From NCBI RefSeq assembly GCF_037176765.1, contig NC_090026.1, positions 133,063,752 through 133,127,751 on the forward strand: a stretch of 64,000 nt of DNA, given 5' to 3'. Origin of the DNA: Anolis sagrei (lineage: Eukaryota; Chordata; Lepidosauria; Squamata; Anolidae). Under the pieces are notes generated by a model. That model had not been told where the DNA came from. It saw nothing but the letters and a program-made list of their open reading frames with translations, and searched no databases. The position numbers and the translations under genes are program-made. Below, piece by piece: positions 56,040 through 64,000 of this stretch. The number at the start of each line of letters is the position of its first letter. Within the stretch, counting starts at the first letter, position 1.

Positions 56040-57090
56040 TGAATCTTTTATTTTTTATTTATTTTTAAATTTATTTCCCGCATTTCTACCCCATCACTTC
56101 TCAACCCCCGAAGGAGGACTCAGGACGGCTTACAGTGAGCCCTGTTATGAGGCTATTACAAGACAATTACAACAATAAAATCACAAATTGAACATATCAA
56201 ATTAAAAAAATACATAATTAAAAACAATACATAAGCCATCATTAAAACAGTAAACCAGTCTCGTCAATCATGTCGTCATTCCAATCCATCTCTTTAAGGT
56301 GAGCCCCCGGTGGCGCAGTGTGTTAAACCCCTGTGCCAGCAGGACTGAAGACCGACAGGTCACAGGTTTGAATCCGGGGAGAGGCGGATGAGCTCCCTCT
56401 ATTAGCTCCAGCTCCTCATGCGGGGACATGAGAGAAGCCTCCCACAAGGATGATAAAACATCAAAAATCATCCAGGCATCCCCTGGGCAACGTCCTTGCA
56501 GACGGCCAATTCTCTCACAACAGGAGCGGTTGCTCCTGACACGACAAAAAAAAAAATCTCTTTAAGGTGCTGCTTACATCTATTGACCAAAAGCCTGGTC
56601 CCAAAACCATGCCTTTAATTTCTTTGGAAAAGCCAGGAGGGAGGTGGCTGATCTTACCTCCATTGGCAGTGTGTCCCAGAGGTGGGGGGCCACCACTGAG
56701 AAGGCTCTGTCTCTCATCTCCCACCAGATGCATTTGCGCTGTTGATGGGAGTGAGAGCAGGGCCTCCCCGGATGATCTTAGATTACAAGGTGGGATGTAG
56801 GGGTGGATGCGTTCGGACAAGTAAGCTGGGCCAGAACCATATAGAGCTTTATAAGTCAGAACCAGCACTTTGAATTGGGCTCGGAGATGGACCGGCAGCC
56901 AGTGGAGCTGATGTAGCAGGGGGATAGTATGCTCCCTGTATGTCACCCCAGTTAGTAACCTGGATGCCAACCGTTGCACTAGCTGAAGTTTCCGAACCAT
57001 CTTCAAAGGCAGCCCCACGTAGAGTTCATTGCAGTAATCTATTCAGGATGCAACCAGAGTGTGGACTACCGTTGCCAAGTCTCCCCTAAA
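56040..57090 (-). mobile_element. L2-type LINE 3' part, split by a SINE
   Basis: The minus strand encodes MGLPLKMVRKLQLVQRLASR, HQLHWLPVHLRAQFKVLVLT and AYLSERIHPYIPPCNLRSS. The SINE at 56302-56555 interrupts its 3' UTR. Confidence 0.85.
56302..56555 (+). mobile_element. Complete tRNA-derived SINE
   Basis: Pol III head with A-box-like TGGCGCAGTGTGTTAAA and B-box GGTTTGAATCC, body ending GCTCCTGACACGACAAAAA. Exact 14 bp duplications ATCTCTTTAAGGTG (56288-56301, 56556-56569). It shares its 3' end wording (TGACACGA) with the LINE at 54126-55058, the likely source of its mobility. Confidence 0.9.
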
Positions 57091-57111
57091 AGCTCATTGC
57101 CCCCAATTCCA

Positions 57112-57775
57112 TAAAATCATAGAATCATAGAATCATAGAGTTGGAAGAGACCTCCTGGGCCATCCAGTCCAACCCCATTCTGCCAAGAAGCAGGAATATT
57201 GCATTCAAATCACCCCCGACAGATGGCCAGCCAGCCTCTGTTTCAAAGCTTCCAAAGAAGGAGCCTCCACCACACTCCGGGGCAGAGAGTTCCACTGCTG
57301 AACGGCTCTCACAGTCAGGAAGTTCTTCCTCATGTTCAGATGGAATCTCCTCTCTTGTAGTTTGAAGCCATTGCTCCTTTATGACCTAGTCTCCAGGGAA
57401 GCAGAAAACAAGCTTGCTCCCTCCTCCCTATGACTTCCTCTCACATATTTATACATGGCTATCATGTCTCCACTGAGGCTTCTTTTCTGCAGGCTAAACA
57501 TCCCCAACTCTTTAAGCCACTCCTCATAGGGTTTGTTCTCCAGACCCTTGATCATTTCAGTCGTCCTCCTTTGGATACATTCCAGCTTGTCAATATCTCT
57601 CTTCAGCTGTGGTGCCCAGAATTGGACACAGTGTGATTCCAGGTGTTGTCTAACCAAGGTAGAATAGAGCATGGGGAGCAGGACTTCCCTGGTTCTAGAC
57701 ACTAGACTCCTATTGATGCAGGCCAAAATCCCATTGGCTTTTGTGCTGCCGCATCACATTGTTGTCCCTGAGGAC
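57112..57775 (-). mobile_element. CR1 LINE 3' half
   Basis: The minus strand encodes MACINRSLVSRTREVLLPML, LECIQRRTTEMIKGLENK and a CR1 octamer tail at 57112. Confidence 0.9.
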
Positions 57776-57956
57776 CCCATGCACACCGTAAGCCAGTGGC
57801 GTCTCCCTGCTGCTCCAGGGACGCATTCCTAATCAGTTGGTTGGAGGGCCTCCTCTACATGTTTCTTCCAGTTCCCTTGATCACCTGGTCCTGGTCCTTA
57901 ACAAAAATCCTAACAGACAGGGTAAACTGGATATTCATATATGCAGCCATATAGCA

Positions 57957-58330
57957 AAGTCTGCAAACCGTCAATTCACCCGTGTGGGTCCCCCCACCCT
58001 TTCAGAGATGAGTCTGTTCTCAAAGAAAGGGACAGCCGTGGTTTTGGCAGCTACCTTCTCCAGCAGGAACAGGTGTTCATAAAGCGAATGAACCTTGCAC
58101 CACTGCTCAATGTATTGGAACACAACTACGAGCCTCTTCCGCAGACACCGGACCTCCTCACATACAGAATGGTCAAATTTGACATCTGGATATCCATTCC
58201 CTCTTCCTGACAGCTTGGAGGGTACAACCACTTGTAACCTCTTAGTTCCAATGAAGGTAATCTTGAATGCCACCCAGAAGGCATCCATCATATAAGTGGC
58301 ACCATCTTCCAGACTTTGTGTGCCCATCCC
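57957..58330 (-). other. Unknown 118-codon open frame in gene B intron 1
   Basis: The minus strand has an open frame 57971-58327 (KLSGRGNGYPDVKFDHSVCE, YEHLFLLEKVAAKTTAVPFF). I do not recognise it. Its end is duplicated in inverted form at 53990-54125, so it is probably part of a mobile element or a processed copy rather than a gene of this locus. Confidence 0.4.
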
Positions 58331-58477
58331 ACATAGAACCCAAGAGGAGAGGGGGCGGGGCTACTACCAAAATGATTCCTTTCCCAACATTTTGGGAGTC
58401 TGAAACTGCCTACGCATGCGCAAGATGACCCATGTGTATTTTGTTGTTGATGTATATGTATTGGTGTTTTTTAAAAC

Positions 58478-58550
58478 TTTGTATGTCGCTTTGAGTCCCA
58501 CCTATGGGGAAAAGTGGGATAGAAATGAATTATTATTATTAATAATAAGT
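58478..58550 (+). mobile_element. L2-like 3' tail
   Basis: GTCGCTTTGAGTCCCACC..GGGATAGAAATG with an ATT/AAT-rich end. Confidence 0.5.
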
Positions 58551-58658
58551 GTGAATTTCACAGATGACCACTTGAAGAAACACATTTACAGGTATCCCAT
58601 GTTTCATCCTTGGATTGCTCTAGCTGCTTTCCTGTGTTGTTTTTCCCCCTCAAATCAG

Positions 58659-59352
58659 GATTTATGGGACCTCAAGGATGTTCCATTGACCATGGCCCCA
58701 GATTCATATGATGACCAGTACTCCGGCTGTTCATCTGCAGTGGAGAACAAGTTGATGGATACAAGTACAGATGGTTTTAATACAACGTATCATTCGGTCT
58801 GGGAAAATGCAGCCAACCACTGGAAGAAGATTAAAGGCTCTTTCACGCTGCCTTCTGGCTTCAAGGATGACTATGGGATTGCTATCATTGCTTATACTAA
58901 TGTGCGCTATGATTTGTATACAAAGTTCAACATCGAAATACTGACAGGCGGACAATCCTATAAGTCATCCTTCCATTTCAAGAGTTTCCACTTTCTTCTG
59001 ACAAAAGCCATCAAGGCACTGAAGACCACCCAACCTGGTTGCTACGATGTGTTTCGTGGTGTGGAAGGGGTAAGATTCGCTGTCTCGGATCCCAATAACC
59101 TTGTCCGTTTTGGACAGTTTGCTTCTTCATCCCTGAGTGAAACAGTTGCAAAGGGCTTTGGGCAGGACACTTTCTTCACAATCAAGACCTGTCACGGAGC
59201 CAAAATCAGCAACTTCTCTATCTTCCCTGAACAAGAAGAGGTTTTGATCCCACCTTACGAAATGTTCATGTTTGTAGAAAGCAAGGACGAAACTCAAATC
59301 ACTCTCCACAGTTTGTGCAATATGAGCAACTTCAACTGTCAATCAAAGCGAG
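58659..59352 (+). CDS. ART gene B exon 2: catalytic domain
   Basis: This 694 nt exon (231 codons plus one base) starts after the acceptor CCCCCTCAAATCAG and ends in phase 1 before GTAAGA. Landmarks are APDSYDDQYSGC, YGIAIIAYT, FHFLLTKA, CYDVFRGV (triad R, residue 154 of the spliced precursor), RFGQFASSSL (S motif), FFTIKTCHG and PEQEEVLIPPYE (catalytic E 215; Q at 213, so Q-E-E as in rat RT6). Sequons NTT and NMS are present. Compared with gene A it lacks the ACSK cysteine and four residues. The frame stays open upstream to 58416 and downstream to 59687. The upstream extension contains an ATG at 58599 that would give a 20-residue hydrophobic leader read straight into the exon. Confidence 0.9.
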
Positions 59353-59713
59353 GTAAGAAGCCCACTCTCTCACACAAATTGGACCAGGTGACCCGTGCCC
59401 CATTGCCTGAGCTCTGGGTGAGGCACAGCCAGCCATATGGCCACTGCCACATATGTGGTCACTATGTAAAAGGGAGCAGGGCCGAGGCAGCGGCTTCTGA
59501 CAATCAGAGGTCAAGTGATGCAGGCCAAGAAGCCGGAGCCACACGGAGGGAGCAGTGGCCAACGGGCCTTGCCTTGGGCTTATCTAGTCCAGGCAGTTTA
59601 GCCAGTTGTGAATGTGCTCCGGAGCATGCCCACATTAAGGGTGTTCACACCAAACTTGGACTATTGTTTAGATCAGGGCTTCTTTAACTTTTCCACTCAT
59701 GACCTCTATCCAC

Positions 59714-60247
59714 TAGGGCTGGGCAACCACGGAAAAATTTGTTTCTAAAATCGATTCGTTTTTGGGGGTTTTTTGCGTTTCGATTTTTAAAAGAATTCCG
59801 AAATTTTTCTTTTAAAAAGTTCGATATTTACGAAATTTCGTAAATTACAAAACAATACGAATCAATTTCGAAACAATAACAAATCGATTCGTTAAAGGCG
59901 GACGCAACCGCGCAATATGCTAAAAAACCTCCATATGGGACAGGGGGAACTTCTGAAGCTTCCCTCTCCCTCTGTTGTTGACTGTTGGTGTGATATTTAT
60001 AATTTTTTTCACTGATTAAACAAAAAACAACTATAAAACATGTCCCAGACATGCGGAAATAATAACTAAACAATTTCAAAACCATAACGAAACGAATACA
60101 AAACAAATTTGAAACAATTACGAAACGAATTTAAAAATTCGTTTTGTTTTTTAGTTGCTCCTGAATGGTTCATTATCGCTTCGTTATAAAAAAAATAACG
60201 AATTTTTAACGAATTACGAAATTACGAAACGAAACCGCCCAGCCCTA
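59714..60247 (-). mobile_element. hAT MITE copy 5, 534 bp, reverse orientation
   Basis: TAGGGCTGGGC termini on both sides; exact duplication CTATCCAC (59706-59713, 60248-60255). Inserted in intron 2 of gene B. Confidence 0.9.
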
Positions 60248-60273
60248 CTATCCACTATTTTTTTAATTCGATA

Positions 60274-60597
60274 CCAGTTGGTGGCACAGTGGGTTTAAAG
60301 TGCTGAGCTGCTGAGCTTGTTGATCGAAAGGTCACAGATTCGAATCCATGGAGCGGCGTGAGCTTCTGCTGTTAGCCACAGCTTCTGTCAACCTGGTAGT
60401 TCAAAAACATGCAAATGTGAGTAGATCAATAGGTACCACTCCAGCGGAAAGGTAAGGGCACTCCATGCAGTCATGCCAGCCACATGACCTTGGAGGTGTC
60501 TACAGACAACGCCGGCTCTTCGTCTTAGAAATGGAGATAAACACCAACCCCAGAGTTGGACACGACTGGACTTCATGTCAGGAGAAAACCTTTAGCT
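60274..60597 (+). mobile_element. Sauria-type SINE
   Basis: tRNA-like head with A-box GTGGCACAGTGGGTTTAAAG and B-box GATTCGAATCC, then the lineage body (CATGCAAATGTGAGTAGATC, AGTCATGCCAGCCACATGAC, ACACGACTGGACTTCATGTC). Sauria SINEs are widespread in squamates and are thought to use BovB machinery. Confidence 0.85.
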
Positions 60598-60970
60598 TAT
60601 AGGGTTATACAAAATAGATATAAACCCAAACATGTACTGATATATCAGCATTTTCTGGACTTGCTAAACAGATTGATTATTCCTTTTTGTGGAGTACATA
60701 TGAAGCATTTCTTGCAGGGTACAATGAAAAACCCAGCATGTTGTTGCTAACAGGTTTGTGTAAGTATGTGTGCATGGGGGGGGGGGGGGGGGTTTCAGAA
60801 AGCTTTTACCTTTAACACATTTTTCATGACCGCAACCTTGAGCTATGGGGCACCTTTGGGGTTGGGATCCACATTTTAAGAAGCAGTGGTCCAGAAGGCT
60901 TGAGAACAAATTAACTTGTTTTAATTGTTTTGGATTTTAACGCAACTGTTTATGTTTTATTTTTATGTTT
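60598..60970. other. Intron DNA with G run
   Basis: No gene recognised. A G homopolymer of about 16 lies at 60777-60792. Confidence 0.4.
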
Positions 60971-60971
60971 A

Positions 60972-63080
60972 TGGAATCATAGAATCATAGAATCAAAGAG
61001 TTGGAAGAGACCTCATGGGCCATCCAGTCCAACCCCTTTCTGCCAAGAAGCAGGAATATTGCATTCAAAGCACTCCTGACAGATGGCCATCCAGCCCCTG
61101 TTTAAAAGCTTCCAAAGAAGGAGCCTCCACCACACTCCGGGGCAGAGAGTTCCACTGCTGAACGGCTCTCACAGTCAGGAAGTTCTTCCTCGTATTCAGA
61201 TGGAATCTCCTCTCTTGTAGTTTGAAGCCATTGTTCCGCGTCCTAGTCTCCAGGGAAGCAGAAAACAAGCTTGCTCCTTCCTCCTCCCTGTGGCTTCCTC
61301 TCACATATTTATACATGGCTATCATATCCCCTCTCAGCCTTCTCTTCTTCAGGCTAAACATGCCCAGCTCCTTAAGCCGCTCCTCATAGGGCTTGTTCTC
61401 CAGACCCTTGATCATTTTAGTCACTCTCCTCTGGACACATTCCAGCTTGTCAATGTCTCTCTTGAATTGTGGTGCCCAGAATTGGGCACAATATTCCAGG
61501 TGTGGTCTAACCAAAGCAGAATAGAGCATGGGGAGCATTACTTCCCTAGATCTAGACACTATGCTCCTATTGATGCAGGCCAAAATCTCATTGGCTTTTT
61601 TAGCTGCCACATCACATTCCTGGCTCATGTTTAACTTGTTGTCCACGAGGACTCCAAGATCTTTTTCACACGTACTGCTCTCGAGCCAGGCATTGTCCCC
61701 CATTCTGTATCTTTGCATTTTGTTTTTCCTGCCAAAGTGGAGTATCTTGCATTTGTCACTGTTGAACTTCATTTTGTTAGTTTTGGCCCTTCATCTCTCT
61801 AATCTGTCAAGATCGTTTTGAATCCTTCTCCTGTCCTCTGGAGTATTGGCTATCCCTCCCAATTTGGTGTCGTCTGCAAACTTGATGATCCTGCCTTCTC
61901 GCCCTTCATCTAAGTCATTAATAAAGATCCTGAACAGGACCGGGACCAGGACAGAACCCTGCTTGTGGCACTCCACTCGTCACTTCTTTCCAGGATAAAG
62001 AGGAAGCCTTGGGGAGAATCACCCTCTGTGTTCGTCCATTTAACCAATTACAGATCCACCTCACCGTAGTTTTGCCTCGCCCACATTGGACTAGTTTCCT
62101 TGCCAGAAGTCATGGGGGACCTTGTCAAAGAAGGCCTTCCTGAAATCCAGGTAAGCTCCATCCACGGCATTCCCCGCATCTACCCAGCTTGTAACTCTAT
62201 CGAAAAAAGGGATCAGATGAGTCTGGCATGACTTGTTTTTGATAAATCCATGTTGACTCTTAGCAATGACCGCATTTGTTTCTAAGTGTTTGCAGACCAC
62301 TTCCTTAACAATCTTTTCCAGAATCTTGCCTGGTATCGACGTGAGGCTGACTGGACATTGGTCATTGTTTGGGTCGTCCTTTTTTCCCTTCTTGAAGATT
62401 GGGACCACATTGGCCCTCCTCCAATCTGCTGGAACTTCTCCTGTTCTCCAAGAACTCTCAAAGATGGTTGCCAATGGTTCCGAAATGACTTCCGCTAGTT
62501 CCTTCAATACTCTTGGGTGTAGTTGATCTGGCCCTGAAAGGGGACTTGAACTCATTTAGAGCGGCCAGGTATTCCTGTATGACTTGTTTCCCAATTTGGG
62601 GTTGGATGTCCTCAAATCCCTCATCTACTCTGTCTTGCTGAGGTTGAAGATGAATTTCTTTTTGTGAGAACACCGAGGCAAAGAAGGTATTTAGTAGTTC
62701 TGTCTTTTTCCTATCATCCCCTGTTGGCATTGCTCCATCTTCTCCTCGAAGAGTCCCTATCGCCTCCTTGTTTTTCCTTTTTCTACTGACATAAGAAAAG
62801 AATCCCTTTTTATTGTTTTTAATGTCCCTGGCAAGCCTGAGCTTGTTTTGTGCTTTAGCCTTGCGGACCTTTTCCCTACAGGTGTTGGCTATTTGTTTGA
62901 ATTCTTCTTTGGTGATTTCTCCCTTTTTCCAGTTCTTGTGCATGTCTCTTTTGTGTCTCAGCACAGTTAGTAGTTCTTTGGACATCTATTCTGGCTTCTT
63001 TGCACTTGTCCTATTTTTTCTTTTTGTTGGCACAGTTTGCAACTGCGCCTTGAGTATTTCACTCTTGAGAAACTCCCATC
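60972..63080 (-). mobile_element. CR1 LINE, longest copy (about 2.1 kb)
   Basis: On the minus strand it runs from the pre-RT region (MSKELLTVLRHKRDMHKNWK, RKAKAQNKLRLARDIKNN, KGFFSYVSRKRKNKEAIGTL) through GPDQLHPRVLKELAEVI, WRRANVVPIFKKGKKDD, QHGFIKNKSCQTHLI and YLDFRKAFFDKVPHD to a 235-codon open C-terminal frame and the CR1 octamer tail at 60972. The endonuclease is absent and several frame slips occur in the RT core. Confidence 0.9.
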
Positions 63081-63099
63081 CATCCATCCGAATCAAATA

Positions 63100-63182
63100 T
63101 CTCCCTTTTGGTAAGGCTGCGCTGAGTCCCCTTCTGGGTGAGAAGAGCGGGATATAAATACTGTAAATAAATACATAAACAA
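63100..63182 (+). mobile_element. L2-type 3' tail
   Basis: TGCGCTGAGTCCCCTTCTGG..GGGATATAAATACTG then an AAAT-like tail. Confidence 0.6.
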
Positions 63183-63292
63183 ATCCACTCCTTTATGTTG
63201 CCACCTTCCTGCTGTTAGCCACTTATGGAGTTCCACCCAAACATCAAAGGTGCCTCTGTCAGTGTCAACAAGAGGCACTCAATATCTCTTAG

Positions 63293-63361
63293 GAATGGAC
63301 TTGCGAGCCCTTGCTGCCTTACGACAAATAGATGATGACTACCAGGCTGTCATGTGCAATG
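63293..63361 (+). CDS. ART gene B exon 4-equivalent linker exon
   Basis: The 69 nt exon after AATATCTCTTAG encodes MDLRALAALRQIDDDYQAVM then CNG, phase 1/1, matching gene A exon 4 in length, frame and splice sites. The donor is GTAGGA rather than GTAAGA, slightly weaker. Following the phase-1 end of exon 2 it keeps the frame even without an exon 3. Confidence 0.75.
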
Positions 63362-63698
63362 GTAGGAAGGCTGCACGATGCACTTGCACAAATCATCCAT
63401 TCATGTAAATGAAAGGAGGGGAAGGGATCACCAGATGGAGATGCCTCCGAGGGCCAGCAAAGGAATGCTGAAGCACTCCAGGCCCAGCAAAGTCAGTCCT
63501 ATGTGGCAGGAATATGTGGCAATTACCATTTATCAGCCCCGGTTAGCAGAATTAAAATGTAAAAAGGACCTCATTATGAGTGGATTGATCCAGTCAAGGA
63601 AGCCATTGGTCTCGCATTTAGACTTGTGGGATGATGGGATTTTCGAGCTGGAAGAAGGAAGCTGGATTAATCTTTTTTTTCCCCTTGTATTTCAACAG

Positions 63699-64000
63699 GT
63701 TCCAGCTCTTTGTCCCAACGTCTTTCCTTCTCTGCATATATATCTTGTTTGCTGCAACATGTTTGCTTCAAGATACTGGGTTTTAATGTTTGTAAAATAA
63801 TAATAATCATAATCATAATCATACAAAATCCAGCATATATATCTCGTTTGCTGCAATTTGTATATCTCACTTGCTGCGAGATACTGTGTTTTTATGTTAG
63901 AAAAATAATAATAATAATAACAACAACAATAATAATAACAATAATACAAAATCCAGAATATATATTTCGTTTGCTGCGACACACTGATTTTGTTTCAGTA
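63699..64000 (+). CDS. ART gene B last exon, GPI tail missing, open to the edge
   Basis: The acceptor TTGTATTTCAACAG and first codons (GSSSLSQRLSFSAYISCLLQ) match gene A exon 5, but about 10 nt are missing after CTCTTTG relative to gene A and the hydrophobic GPI segment is not read. Downstream the DNA becomes a tandem repeat (unit with TATATATCT.GTTTGCTGCAA and AATAAT arrays) that remains open through base 64000. A GPI anchor is therefore not predicted. Whether a stop or new end lies further on cannot be seen. Confidence 0.5.
63735..64000. repeat. Tandem repeat with AAT-rich spacers at the right edge
   Basis: About three copies of a unit starting TATATATCTCGTTTGCTGC, separated by AAT/CAT arrays, running off the window. 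Confidence 0.75.

Larger units (their letters stand above)
53848..64000 (+). other. Ecto-ADP-ribosyltransferase gene B, open at the right edge
   Basis: Exons at 53848-53910, 58659-59352, 63293-63361 and 63699 onward are in compatible phases (0, 1, 1). Intron 1 holds an RTE/Ingi-like LINE, a DIRS-like scrap, L2s, a SINE and CR1; intron 2 holds a hAT MITE, a Sauria-type SINE and a 2 kb CR1. The catalytic exon is intact. The C-terminus differs from gene A and may be degraded, so the gene could encode a secreted form, use a further exon beyond the window, or be a young pseudogene. Confidence 0.75.

Noticed and set aside
56302-56400. tRNA gene candidate with A and B boxes
   Set aside because: It is the head of a SINE with target duplications; no cloverleaf with acceptor stem is evident. 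The same holds for 60274-60350.

Overview
The window looks like accessory, repeat-packed nuclear DNA of a squamate reptile, most likely a lizard (possibly iguanian). The organism call rests on the mixture of repeats: RTE BovB LINEs, several L2 lineages, CR1, a lizard-type L1, Penelope-like elements, a Sauria-type tRNA SINE, a short hAT family, Helitrons and several LTR fossils. No bacterial-style operons, CRISPR arrays or rRNA genes are present.

Host genes: I find two tandem, same-strand ecto-ADP-ribosyltransferase (ART) genes, here called A and B. Gene A (14545-28129) has five exons that splice in frame: signal-peptide exon, large catalytic exon, two small phase-1 linker exons and a GPI-signal exon (1008 nt, 335 residues). 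Gene B (53848 to beyond the right edge) repeats this plan with exons 1, 2, 4 and part of 5. The equivalent of exon 3 is not found, and its last exon lacks the hydrophobic GPI tail and stays open to the window edge. Both carry the R-S-E catalytic triad but have Q-x-E where arginine-specific enzymes have E-x-E, as in rat ART2/RT6. Similarity between the units starts about 600 bp upstream of each exon 1, so the whole unit was duplicated.

Layout: 1-13750 is repeats only (L2, CR1, LTR fossils, a near-complete L2 LINE at 4590-7783, a Helitron cluster with a G/C-skewed minisatellite at 10256-11290). 13900-28270 is gene A, its introns filled by a polypurine-rich Helitron, an RTE-like LINE, hAT elements, solo LTRs and an L2 LINE. 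28280-53130 is intergenic and heavily nested: CR1, Penelope, an L1 with an inverted 5' half and a 17 bp target duplication, long LTR-type fossils, BovB, a 201 bp near-perfect palindrome, more hAT copies. 53200-64000 is gene B with its own LINE, SINE, hAT and CR1 insertions.

The genes work together only in the sense of being paralogues that probably act at the cell surface or are secreted. The rest is a readable record of transposition: many insertions keep their target-site duplications, so relative order can be inferred.
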